Source of the DNA: Monocercomonoides exilis
Lineage: Eukaryota; Preaxostyla; Oxymonadida; Polymastigidae
Reading direction: 5' to 3'
Assembly (NCBI GenBank): GCA_001643675.2
Contig: LSRY02000003.1
Location: forward strand, 672,001 to 736,000
Length of the DNA: 64,000 nt
The notes under the pieces are model-generated. The model did no database searches and was not told the DNA's origin. It saw only the letters and a program-made list of their open reading frames with translations. Position numbers and translations under genes: made by a program. Of this stretch, positions 1 through 11,900 are shown one piece after another; positions within the stretch are counted from its first letter, which is position 1, and each line of letters begins with the position of its first letter.

Positions 1-770
1 CACTTCTCATTGACAACGATGAAGATCTTTCTGAGCCTCCTTCAATGACTGATGGAATACTGAATGAAAATGATCTTCCAGATCTGGAACCTCCATTGCC
101 ATTGTCCGAGAATGCTTCTGTTTCTGATGTTCAACAAAATAATTCATTCAATGTGATATCAGCCAAGAAGCCATTTCGAGAAAAGGAGAAAAAGAACATC
201 AAAACATTGCATTCAGTGATTCATTCAGTTCAGGGCAATTTCACACTGGGAACAAGAGTGATGGATGTTGTTGATGGAAATGAAGTGGTTTTGGCAGTTG
301 CAGAGCTGTTTGAGCATTTGATTTCGGTTGATGATGAAAGGGTGGAAATGATGGCGAGGCAGCTGTGTCCGTATTCAATCTTTGTTGACGAAGGAAACAA
401 TGAAATATTTGTTTTGACAGAGGAATTGAAGGATGAGAAGCAGAAGGAAGAAATGAAACGATGGAAGGCTTCTGAAGCCGGAAATGAAGATGAGGAAGTG
501 GAAAATGATGGAATTGAGCAGGCAGTTGTTTTCACACTTGGACTGATTCTGCATGAAATGACAACAGGTGAAGTGCCATTGAGCGAGTGTGAAGCCGATG
601 AAGCACAGGAGATGATGAGGGATGGAGTGCGACCACTGACAGAAGGAATCGAAGGAGAAGAAATGGTTGAGCTGATAGAGAGGATGTGGGCAGATGAGCC
701 AGATGGCAGACCCACTTTGGGTGAAGTGATTCAATCGCTGATGGAAATGGCAGAGAATGGTGCAGAGTGA
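1..770 (+). CDS. C-terminal part of a surface protein with kinase-like tail (5' end outside window)
   Basis: The reading frame is open from the first bases of the window to a TGA at 768-770, so the gene begins upstream. A methionine codon at 45 exists but is probably internal. The visible part, about 255 residues, is an acidic linker followed by a segment that aligns in order with the tail of the gene at 25947-35051: RWKASEA (matching RWKASELV there), then FTLGLILHEMTTGEVPLSE (matching FSIGMMLWECVTLEIPFGE), then GRPTLGEVIQSL (matching KRPTLTEV). These resemble kinase subdomains VIII to XI: the APE region, the alpha-F helix and the RPT motif near the end of a kinase. No HRD or DFG motif is visible in this part, so I call it a pseudokinase-like domain. 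It is the most diverged of three family members in the window. The function is unknown; a membrane receptor role is inferred from the full-length paralogue. Confidence 0.7.
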   Translation, partial: LLIDNDEDLSEPPSMTDGILNENDLPDLEPPLPLSENASVSDVQQNNSFNVISAKKPFREKEKKNIKTLHSVIHSVQGNFTLGTRVMDVVDGNEVVLAVAELFEHLISVDDERVEMMARQLCPYSIFVDEGNNEIFVLTEELKDEKQKEEMKRWKASEAGNEDEEVENDGIEQAVVFTLGLILHEMTTGEVPLSECEADEAQEMMRDGVRPLTEGIEGEEMVELIERMWADEPDGRPTLGEVIQSLMEMAENGAE

Positions 771-2036
771 CACGAGGTACGAATTCAATGAACACCAACC
801 AAAAACTTGCATTTTGTGAAATTGGAAAAACTGAGACTTGCTCTTCTCTTTTTATTTAATTTGAAGCTTCTTAAACGATTTGTGCTGATCCGAAAATATT
901 GTATATCTTAACTTGGTGATTATTTTTATGAATAATCGTGGAAATACTAAAATCTGAGCCAAAAACCAAAACTTGTTCTCTATTTCATTGCTCATTCAAG
1001 TCCATTTTGATTTGAAATAGAAAAAGTGATTTGTTAAAAAGTTTAAACAGTTTTGAATGTTATTTGAATTTCATTTTATCGCTCATGCCAAACAGTTGAG
1101 AATATCATTTTATTTCAAACAACAACTTCAAATCAGGTTTTTCAATAATATTCGCAAATATTAAACATGGGCGATGAAAAGAAAATAAAATAAAACCATT
1201 CGTTTGAGTGAAAAATTAACATTTGGCTAATCTTATTTGAAATTCAACTTCCATTTCAATTTTAATCATTTTTGCACAATGAGAATTCTATATACTGTTT
1301 CAAGTACAATTGACAGTTTCTTAAACAGTTGTTGTGGGATTTTTCATAATTTTTCAGATATTCCCATTGAGAATAATAATTTTGTTCAAAATTCAAACGA
1401 TGTTTTGATTTCAAAAAGAATCAGCCATATAGGTTCAGTAATTTATCAGTGTCAAAAAAACTAAACGGGACCTAAATTTTCTGGCTCTCTGGAGCACTTT
1501 TCGAAAAAACGAAATAACAGGATATCTTCAAAATGATTATATGTACTATTCCTGAAAGTATTTTTTTTTTCAATTTTAGAAAAAAGATCTGGTATTTTTT
1601 GTTTAATTTTTTTGATCAAAGACTTCATTTTTTTTATTATTTTCTCTATTTCACTAAATTTCGATAAAATTTAAAAAAAATCGTGAAATAAGAGTTGCCA
1701 TGTTTTTTTAAGTTGAATAATAGTTATAAAACTGATAGATATGTGTAACATTTAAATTTTGAAATGAGAGCATGTGATTTGAAGCAAAAGAGACAAAAAT
1801 ACACAAAAACAAGTTTTTTTAAGAAAAAAATCGCGATCATATTAAATTCAAGATATTCATCCTTTTGAATTACTTTATATGTTAACAGTTTTCATAGTTA
1901 AACTTCAAATATTTAATAATATAAATTATTCAAAACAAAATATTTATGGTAAATTTTTAAGGCGAGATATAATCAAGTTGACAGACGAGTTGAGCAAAAA
2001 TATAAACAGAATTTGAAAAGCACTCTTTTTCTAATT
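771..2036. other. Intergenic AT-rich stretch, no gene seen
   Basis: No open frame with a recognisable domain and no RNA gene was found. The stretch consists of A/T runs. A weak copy of a GGTGATTATTTTT motif near 934 resembles the ends of the short element at 2351-2608. Confidence 0.6.
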
Positions 2037-2297
2037 ATTTTTGAATTATTGTTATTTGGCGAAACTTCATCTGTCACGTTCAATTTTAAAAATGTGAAAA
2101 ATAAAAAAATAATGGGTGAGATCATTGACTTCATTTGCATCTTTCCGTTTCTCCACATATGGCTTTCAAATATTGATAAATTCTGCTGTTTGTGTGTTTA
2201 TTTATGTTGTTTATTTGTTTTTATCAATCTTTATTAAAAATATTTTGTTTTTAGCTGTTAATTTCGATCGTTCGCTTTGTCACTTACACTTTTACTC
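2037..2297 (+). repeat. Inverted repeat A, left arm (261 bp)
   Basis: This segment recurs as its reverse complement at 4673-4933, with equal length and only about one mismatch seen at the inner end. Short open frames in both copies encode the same peptide only because the DNA is repeated. The pair may be the long terminal repeats of a 2.9-kb nonautonomous transposon, or two insertions of one repeat. No transposase is visible between them. Confidence 0.75.
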
Positions 2298-2350
2298 TCA
2301 ACAAAAGGGTGAAGAAATTTTCATCTTGGAAGTGTGATAACTTATTAAAT

Positions 2351-2608
2351 GGGTGATTATTTTTGTAATCATATTATTTCACTCAAAAATTTCGGTGCAA
2401 AAATATTTCTTGAATATCAATAAACAAAAATTGAATAGTGTGAAGGCTTATTGAATTCATTTAATTCTTTGATTCAGAAAAACCATATGTTTTTTTTAAA
2501 ACAATAATCACGCTTTTTCTCTTTTGAACAAAAATTTTCATTCAAAAACAAATAACCTTTGAAAAATCAACACGCCGAAAAAAGATATGATTTCAAAAAT
2601 AATCACCC
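2351..2608. mobile_element. Short MITE-like element with about 23-bp inverted ends
   Basis: The ends are inverted copies: GGGTGATTATTTTTG plus about 8 more bases at 2351 and the reverse complement ending at 2608, with one mismatch seen. A solo end of the same type (CAAAAATAATCACCC) occurs near 39912-39928. The flanks share only AAAT, so the target duplication is uncertain. There is no coding capacity. Confidence 0.5.
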
Positions 2609-4672
2609 AAATATTATTAACTTATGTTCAATTTTAAATTTAAATACTCGATATTATGTTTTTTTTATTTAATAGACAATATTTTTTTGTTTAGAGTTGA
2701 GCGGTCTTTAAGATGATACAGAACTTTGAACAAACGAAAGAATTAATCGAAGAAATGCATAAAGAAGAATTTGTTCCTGTTTTTTACTGAAGAATTGTTC
2801 GACAAAATGCACAAAATGTTTGACGAAAGAAAATTTCGTTGGAGAAAGCTGCTGCTTGCTAAAGACATGGGATATTTCAAAGTGCTAAAAATGACTTTAT
2901 AAAATTTTTTTGATGAATCTTTTTTGAGCGATCGATTTCAGAAAATGATGAGGAGAAAAAATGAAAAGAAAAAGAAAATCTTTTGATTGATCTTCACTAT
3001 CACTTTGGTTTTATTTTTTTATAACTTTATTCAATGCATATTGATCATGAATTGTATTTTCTTTGTTTGTTTTCATAAAACAAGAAAGAATCAACAAAAT
3101 TGTGAAGGAAATTGTTTATGTTTTGTATTCATTGAATTTCCAACTGTCTTTCTTCACTATGTATCCGATTTTTAAAAGTTTAATAGCTTATCTCACAAAA
3201 AACAATTGAAAATATTAATTTTAAATTAATAAGAAGATATGCATGTTGAAGTTGAAGCCAAAAAGTGCGACAAAGCAAGTTCAAGAGCAGAAAAAAATGA
3301 AAATCTATCATTTTTGATGCTTATTGATTTCATTCGTTTATCAAATGAATTTTTCACTTTTTTCGAAACCGCTTTTTGAATAGAATATTTGAAGTGTGAA
3401 AACATTTTTGTTGTTTCTTCAAGCTTTAATTTTTCATTGTTTTGATGAGAGATATCAAAAAATGAAGAAATGTTCTCATTTTCATGATATTCATGTTATT
3501 CCAAAAAAAAACTCTAGAAATATTAAATTCAAAATGAAATTCCAACAGCCTTTTCAAAACAAAACAAAATAAATATAATTAACCATAATCAAAACCTGTA
3601 TATCTCTTTTTTGATAGGCCAGATAAATCAGAAGATTCAATTAATGAAATTTTTTCCATTTTTTCAAACAAATAATATCAAAGAATTCTCAGAAACAACA
3701 AGGAACAAAAAGCATGTCGTTAATAAACAAATGAAAAATTACCCTCATTTAAAGCAATAATAACTGCTCCATCATTTAACAAGTCTTCAACTTTTAAAAC
3801 ACTGCTTCTCTCCACTTTGCTTAATGAATAAATGTTTTTTTCGACAAATATCTCAGTGATTGTCCTTTTCAGCTTAAACTTATTTGAAAGGCTTGTAATT
3901 AGTCGAATAATTTTTTTAATAATATGCTGAAGTTAAAACAAAAAGTTGTTGTTTGGATGTGTCAAATGATAAATTTTGCTTCTTTCTTTTCTTCTTTGTT
4001 CAATTCCTCTGATACTCTCTTTCATTCTATTCATTTTTGCATCTTGTCCAATTCTCTTTTTGCTTCTCTTGCAAAAATGAGGTTCTTTTACAACAACTAT
4101 TTCGAAGCGTATGTGCAAAATAATATTTTGTTTAAAAACTCCGAAGTTGACTGGCAGGCAAGGCTTGTGAAATAGCATTGCTCCTGATTATGTTGGATAA
4201 TCTCTTTGATTGCATTTATTAATAAATCTTCTTCAATTTTCTAATCAAACCAGAAAATGATCAATAAATAAAGCCGAAACAATTCTAAGAATTAATCAAT
4301 GAACAAATCACATTCTTTCCTTCAAAATGTGACTCAGCACCTACAAAGTCATTTCGACTTCTTTATAAGAAATTCCTCGCTCACTTCTTTGATCGATGCA
4401 ACATCCAAAAGACGGAGCACACAAATGAAAATCAATTTCGATGAATCCCAAACAATAAAATATTGCATTCGTTTAATATTATTAATAGCCTCTCATTTCG
4501 TTCTTTCTTTTTTCCATTTCAGTTCAATTGAAAAGCAACATAAAATATAAATATATTAATTTCAAAATGAAAAATCAAAATAATAAACATACATCTTTAT
4601 GATACAACAAGCTAACAATACGTTTCAAGTTTGCGCTGTAATACGAAATTTATTTCTGTATCTTTTTGTGCT
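2609..4672. other. Gene-free interior between the arms of repeat A
   Basis: AT-rich DNA with only short open frames and no recognisable domain. The stretch 2700-2960 is somewhat purine-rich and might be a decayed coding remnant, but nothing supports a product. Confidence 0.5.
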
Positions 4673-4933
4673 GAGTACAAGTGTAAGTGACAAAGCGAAC
4701 GATCGAAATTAACAGCTAAAAACAAAATATTTTTAATAAAGATTGATAAAAACAAATAAACAACATAAATAAACACACAAACAGCAGAATTTATCAATAT
4801 TTGAAAGCCATATGTGGAGAAACGGAAAGATGCAAATGAAGTCAATGATCTCACCCATTATTTTTTTATTTTTCACATTTTTAAAATTGAACGTGACAGA
4901 TGAAGTTTCGCCAAATAACAATAATTCAAAAAT
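4673..4933 (-). repeat. Inverted repeat A, right arm (261 bp)
   Basis: Reverse complement of 2037-2297. Its outer end at 4933 abuts exactly the first base of element B at 4934, so either B inserted at the end of A or A was cut by B. Confidence 0.75.
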
Positions 4934-7900
4934 GGCAAGTTCCAAGTATATGGGCCATCGATAAAAAATTCTATCTATATTTTTAACGAAAGAAAATATT
5001 ATATTAATTTATTTAAAATTAGTTAAATCTGTCGAAAATGCATTGTTTGAAACTTTCATTTTTTCATTTGATCTATCCCATAACATTTTTTTGTTTTTAA
5101 CTGGTTAGAAAACTTTGTTTATTGCTCGAAATAAACACTCTTAGAACTTTTATGTTATTTGTATTGAATTAGAATCGATTATGCTTAGAAAGGCCAAAAA
5201 TTAATTTCGCTATGTGAATATGAAACGCTGCAAATGTTTGATATTATTTTTGTGATGAATTTCTCAATTTTTTTAATATCTTTAAGCAAAATTGATTTTT
5301 GAAAGAGAACAAAGTTACAGCAGTCAATTGTTGATGGCACAAATGTCTTATTCAGCTTGTCTGTCTGTCTTCTTGGAAGCTTTTGATGTTCATATTGATG
5401 AGTGATGAGACATGAGAAGTTACAGTGAATGAAGTGCATTTTGTGAAAAAAAACAACAAGCGAATAAATGGAATAGTTGAAACGTGTGAATTGGAAGAGA
5501 CAAGAAGAAAAGATGGATGAACCGTGAAGAAATAATGAGAAAAAAAAGATCCTTTTGATGAGCAGGTTTGAAACAATATTGTTATTTTTTTTTTCATTAA
5601 GAGAGTGGAAATTAGAAAACATCGGTCTTTTTGGAAACAATGCATAGATCTATGAGGCAGCAAAGGAAAATAACAAAGATATATTACTGTGATGCCTTCT
5701 TTTTCAAGGATAAGCAGCAGATAAAAGATCTTTGGAAGTTAAAGACATGTTGAAAAGAAGGAATCGTTTTTATTGTATTGAAAAAAATTTAGCTGACAAT
5801 AAAGAACGACAAGATAGAATATTATTGCTTGACAGATTCTTTGAAAGTTTCAAAAAGACAAAACGAAAGGATTAAAGATGAAATAGATGAAGCGAAAAAA
5901 AAGGGTTGGAAAAAAAGTGTAAGTGGAGAAGATATAAGAATGAAACGAAAATGTCATTGCTTATTTTTATGAAACATTATGGTTTTTTCAACGAAAATAA
6001 TCATGATTACAGTCTGTCCGTAATTAATGTTGATCTGTCCGAAAATTATGTTGATCATACCATGCTTATTAATTCAAATGATAAGCCATATTTTTAATTT
6101 ATTTGATTCTGGATAAATAAAAATTTTTGAACTCAAGTGGATGATGGAGTGATCACTTTTTTTTCAGTATAGGTGTGATTTCCATTGTTTGGTTTTTGTT
6201 TTCATATTGTTAATTAAAAGGTTATATCGTTCTTTAACAGAATATTTGGAAATAATCAATCTATCTGGTTATCAATCTAACTGGAAAGTGTTCGTAATAA
6301 AAACACATTTCACGAATTAAATTTTGATTCCGACCACTTAAATTATTTTTGTTTTTTTGAATATTCCGTTTTTTGAAAAAAAAAATCTTTCATGATTTTT
6401 GTTTGAATTTTGTTTTCATTGAATTCATTTCAAACTACTATGACCAAAATTATTGCATCAGAAAATGATATCGCAATTAATTATCTGTTAATTATCGTTT
6501 TAATCTACTCTTTTAAGCTTTTCAACAAAATATGAAACATTAAATAAATTCTTAATAAAAATCAAATCCTGAAAAAGTCAAACATTGTTTAACGAATTAA
6601 AATGCTAGACATAAACATAAGCAACACGATTAAATACTGGAAAAATTTATTACAAAGAAACAAAAAGTAATTGAAAAAAAAGCATCAATCAAATTTAACA
6701 ATTATTACAGAAAACTGATGAAAAAACATTCAAATGGAATAGCGTCAAATGCCTGATTTGTGTTTTGCTCAACTCAAATTAAAAACTTCCTTTTAACGTT
6801 TTGTGATAATCAAATGAAATAGTTCTATTTTCACCCCCTTTCCAATTGATTTTTCATTCAAAAAAGATGAATATGAAAGATAAAAAACAACGGATCTAAA
6901 ACAAACTTCAAGAAATTGCGACTTCATGAATTTATTGAAGCATTTATTGTGTGTGAAAATTCGCAAACACATTTTCTCATTTTGCAACATTCTTGACTTC
7001 GATTTTGTGATTTACGCTTGCTTTGTCAACTTCTCATTTGTTCTCTTTCGTTATTTCACTAATTCAGCTTTGTTTGTTAGATATTAAAAAGAAATAGTAT
7101 TACAAATTAAATTTTTTGATAAGGGTATTGAAATTAAATGAATAAAACTTTGTAAACTTTTCCTAATCCATTTCTTGATAACATGAGAACGAAAACAACA
7201 TTTCATGAAACACGTGAGTTAGTTAGAACTGAGTAACAATTATCGGATCATTCAATATTGGGTGATGGTTCAAAATATTGTTGATGGTATGATCAACATT
7301 ATTTTCGGACAGATCAACATTAATTACGGACAGACTGTATATATTGTAGGATATTTCAGATTATCTTGTTATTGTTTGAGGAAATTCATAGTATTTTGTG
7401 ACTTTTAATTATCAATTTTCTCTTTCATATTCATTTCATTAAAAAAGAAAAATAATTGTTGCATTTTTGGCATTGCTTTTATTAATTATTTTATTAAAAA
7501 AAAAAGGATGAAAAGAATAAAAAATTTCTTTCTTCAATTCTTTCAATTATAACCCTTTATCTTTGTCAAAAAAGATTCGTATAAATTTATAAATCAAATT
7601 GTTCTGCCATAACATCTTGAAGCTAATTGCATTCTCCACTTGTTTTCTTTCGTTGCATTTTCAATGAATTTGAGGAAAAAAAGAATGCAATGAGATTTCT
7701 GGTGAAGAATATTTGGAAAAAATAATAAAAATAATAAAAAAATAAAAAAATAAAGAATTAGAATGAGAATATATTTCAAAAACCGCGAGATAAAAGAAGA
7801 TTATAAAGACTGAAAACTTTCCATTTATCTTTCAACTTTCTCTTTTGGCAAGAAATCTTTAATGGAAATTCTTCCAATTTTTATTTCATTTCTCTTCACT

Positions 7901-8762
7901 TCCATTCCATCCATCACTAAAAAGTGACTCAATCCCAATTCATCTGAGTTGCATGATGTCTTTCTTGTCGGAAGTGAAGGAAGAAGGAGAAGGAGAACAA
8001 TTTTTTGAAAGTTGTTTGATTGCTGATTGTTGCACTTTCTCTATAGTGTGTGAGTGCAAATAATGAAATGAAGGTCGCAATAAACACATATTTCAACAGA
8101 AGAAAAATTTAATAAACATTTTGTTGAAACAATGAGCATTTGTGAAGTCAAGACGAGAATGAAGTCTGAATGAAAAACAAGTTCAAATTGCATTGCAATT
8201 TAACAATTTCATTTTTTAGGCTGATTAGAGGCATTTGCTATTGCTGCTTGCAGAATATCATTTTGAAACTCCTTCTTCCTCAATATTTTTTGATTGTTGT
8301 TGCTAACTGTGATTCTGCACAATTTTCAGTTATTTCTTCGTTTTCTTCCATTAAGCAGTTCATTACATGAATATTAAATCATAAGTCTTCTTTTCAAAAA
8401 TCAATTTTGCTTAAAGATATTAAAAAAATTGAGAAATTCATCACAAAAATAATATCAAACATTTGCAGCGTTTCATATTCACATAGCGAAATTAATTTTT
8501 GGCCTTTCTAAGCATAATCGATTCTAATTCAATACAAATAACATAAAAGTTCTAAGAGTGTTTATTTCGAGCAATAAACAAAGTTTTCTAACCAGTTAAA
8601 AACAAAAAAATGTTATGGGATAGATCAAATGAAAAAATGAAAGTTTCAAACAATGCATTTTCGACAGATTTAACTAATTTTAAATAAATTAATATAATAT
8701 TTTCTTTCGTTAAAAATATAGATAGAATTTTTTATCGATGGCCCATATACTTGGAACTTGCC
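4934..8762. mobile_element. Element B: 3.8-kb nonautonomous transposon with 371-bp inverted ends
   Basis: Left arm 4934-5304 and right arm 8392-8762 are reverse complements of exactly equal length, and I saw no mismatch. The ends begin GGCAAGTTCCAAG, and the first five bases GGCAA match the intact Merlin element at 50055, so B may be a Merlin-related deletion derivative (inference). The interior has no transposase and holds the nested TA-flanked element C at 6010-7337. I could not find a target-site duplication: the flanks are CAAAAAT on the left and TTTTTTTAAT on the right. Confidence 0.65.
6010..7337. mobile_element. Element C: 1.3-kb TA-flanked element with 54-bp inverted ends
   Basis: Inverted ends at 6010-6063 and 7284-7337 match with one mismatch seen, start CAGTCTGTCCG, and are flanked by TA at 6008-6009 and 7338-7339. 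TA duplication is typical of Tc1/mariner/pogo elements. Within each end a unit of about 21 bp starting CTGTCCG occurs twice in direct orientation, as expected of tandem transposase-binding sites. There is no transposase inside, so it is nonautonomous. It sits inside element B and therefore is younger than B. Confidence 0.75.
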
Positions 8763-8934
8763 TTTTTTTAATATTTTATTATTATGGATAAAAACAAAAA
8801 AATCGAATGAAACAATTTTAGAAAAAAATACAAAGAAATTTGAAGTATTTCGAAAATATTTTAACTAAATATATTCTTAGCAATATATATAAAATTCATA
8901 AAACAAGCATATATAACAAAAGGAACTAAATATT

Positions 8935-11900
8935 CTACAATCTTGAAATAAACGGATTTAAAACCCAGGAAATTTTTTGATTTTGCTTGTGCTTGTGATG
9001 CATAAATGCAAACATCAGGTCTTCCATTCCTTCTTCTTCGCAAATTCTTTTTGCAACAATGCATCGAAGTGTGTATCTTTCCAATTGGAATGTTCCTTTC
9101 ACGGGAATTAGTACAACTCGATCTGAATTACTGGTATCTTTCTTTACATTTTCTTGTGAATTATTCTGATCAACTTTTGTATTGCGGTCAGCAGTGATTT
9201 TTGTTTCTGTTTCAATTTGCTTTTCTTTCGTCTTTTTTGCTGCGCTTTTTCTTCTCAAACTGAGTACCGATGAATATATTAAGTGTTGCTCAGCTGTGGC
9301 ACGCCTTGTATCATCCAACACGTTGAGTATCTTAATCAACGCAAACAATGCCTGAAAGAGCGTAACATTCTTAACTTCAGTCTTCCCGCTCAGGACGCCA
9401 AATAACAAACGCAATCCATTTCTGTAAAAAAGAATAACTGTTCCAGGATCCACCATTTCATCTTCATCTAATGTTCCCAGATTTTTATTCACTTCTTTGC
9501 AACTATCTGCACAATCGATCAAATCTCCATTTGAAGCAGTCTTCTCTGATTGATCACTTGACCAAACCAAAGTGGATCCGACATTGCGAACAATTGACGC
9601 CTCTTCTACGGATAAAAGGAATGGAGTGCTTCGTTTGTTGCACCTATCTTCTGCTTGGATCGTTAAGTGACGTAATATGACCTCTTCTTTTTGCTGACTG
9701 GATAAATTAATTGAAGACTCCAACAGACCATTTTGATCAGCTGAAAATTCTTTCTTGTTTTCATTCACTTTTATCTCCTTGTTTTCTTTTTGATCCTCAT
9801 TCACCTTCTTTAATGTTGAAATAACATCACTTTCCTTGCTCATATACACTTGTGGTACGAGATGCTTTCTTTTGATTCCTTTAACAGCCAGCCAGCCCAA
9901 ACAGCAAGACGCACTCCCGCGCCACGCTGAGCATATCGGTGATTGGATGAGTTGAAACACTAAATTCGTAAGTTTGTTGATGTGAATGCTGGTGTATGAT
10001 AGAAAATGTGATGGGGATATCCTATGAGGCAACATCAAGGCTTGCTTTTTCGATGTATTTGAAGACTTCGCATTTGAAACCGATGAACATACCGCAAAAT
10101 CAGGAGTGCTCGAAACAATTGAACGTTTTTTTGTAGACGGCTGACAAACAGTTTCATTTCTTTCGATAGATTCATTTGTTGGTTTTGTAGAAATTTCCTT
10201 TTCTTTGGATAAAAGATCCTTTTTTTCATCATGAGAATTGACATACGTTCGGCTTTCGTTTCTTTTTTCTGCATTAGACACAGCTGAAATCGACTGCTTT
10301 CCAGTTAAATGTTCTGCTGACCAAAAATCATCTGAATTCAAAGAAGTGCCTATCGATGAAAGACATTGAGGATCTCTCGAAATATTTGCAGACAATACCA
10401 AATTTGTGCTTTGCAAAGATTTGCGCTTAACAGGTGCTTGCTGCTTTTTTTTGTTTTGAGTCTGAGACTCCGATTGAACTGCAGGAAAGATAATGTGTGG
10501 GCGCAGCGCACGAATGATACACGAGAAAAGCTCCAAAGATTCTGTCACAACAGTCATCCAAGCTTTGTCATAGAACAGGAAATGCTGGTTGCACTCAAGA
10601 CAGCCACGAAGAAATGAATGTGCACAATCATTTGAACAGCATCGAGAAATCGGCACAATTTCTTCACATTCACAAGGATTTTTAAGAGAATGAGGCTCAC
10701 TTGAAAATCGATCTTTGAGTTTATTATTATTATTATCCAACTCTAATTTATGAGCTGCAACTTCTTTTTTGTTCAATGAATCAGTTGAACGTTCTGCCGA
10801 GGAGCAGCTTTGAGGCATCTGGTTCTCATGATGATTATCATTTGACAAAGGCTGATTGAGAGCAGATGAAATATTATTTTTCGATGATTGCAAAGAAGAT
10901 TGAATGGAAGATGGTTCATCATTATGAGAATTACTTTCTTTCACATTAGCATCATCAGAAAGTTTAGCGTTTATAGAGCTGTTGGCAGTTAAATGAGAAG
11001 AAGATTCCAACATGGCCAAATTGGCTTCAAATGTTGGATTTGTTGAATAAGTTGAATTAGTCGAACTATTAGCCAAACGAGCAGCAGTCATCTGCTTCGG
11101 TTCAGAACACTTCTTGTCGACTTCAGAAGGAACCCACATTCCCAGTCTTTCTCCCATGTCTCTCCCAATGAGCACTCCATAGCTGAAGCCAACCCACCTG
11201 CTATATTTGCTCCTGAGGCTTTGATTGAATGCAGGAGAAGATAACAATGAAGCAGATGCATCGCCTTGTGTTTGTTCATCATTATCTTTTGATGAGGAGC
11301 TGTTCAAAGCTCCTTGCTCCTCGAGAGCATTCACATGAGAATCTGCCAATTCCATTTTTTCGGTCATCGCAGAAATTGACAAACTATCAGGAATTGGACT
11401 AACACTTGGAGAACAATGCTGAGAATTAGCATTCATTGAGAAATGATTGTTGTGATTATCATAATTACAATGATTATCAAAACAGTTCTGACTAATATGA
11501 TTAGACTCATTTGCACTAATAGGACGATACGCCATCATCGGCCAGCCGTTCTCTTCGAAGGCGAGAAACTGGCTGAGCACTTCGAGAATGTTGTACGACT
11601 CGCATAAATAATCAGCCACAGAAACAGAATGGGCACAAAGATAGGACAGAATGCACAGGGCAGGTGCGGTGACAGAAGGAGGAAAAGGCCGAAGAAGGAT
11701 AACGTGAGAATCATATGAGTAAGAAGAAGCAGAAGGTGGAGAGGAAGAAGGTGAATAGCAACTTTGATCTGTTTGGCAAGCGCATGATTGAGGAAGTGGA
11801 GAAGGAATCTTAAACGAAAATTGATCGAATGAAGTATTCGAATTATTCGCTGTTGAGGAATTGGCAGCAATTCTGAGAGGCTCACAACACCGCTGAGAAA

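Noticed and set aside
2013-2337. Small hydrophobic frames repeated at 4612-4945
   Set aside because: Their similarity comes from the inverted DNA repeat A; the frames differ in extent and show no coding signature.
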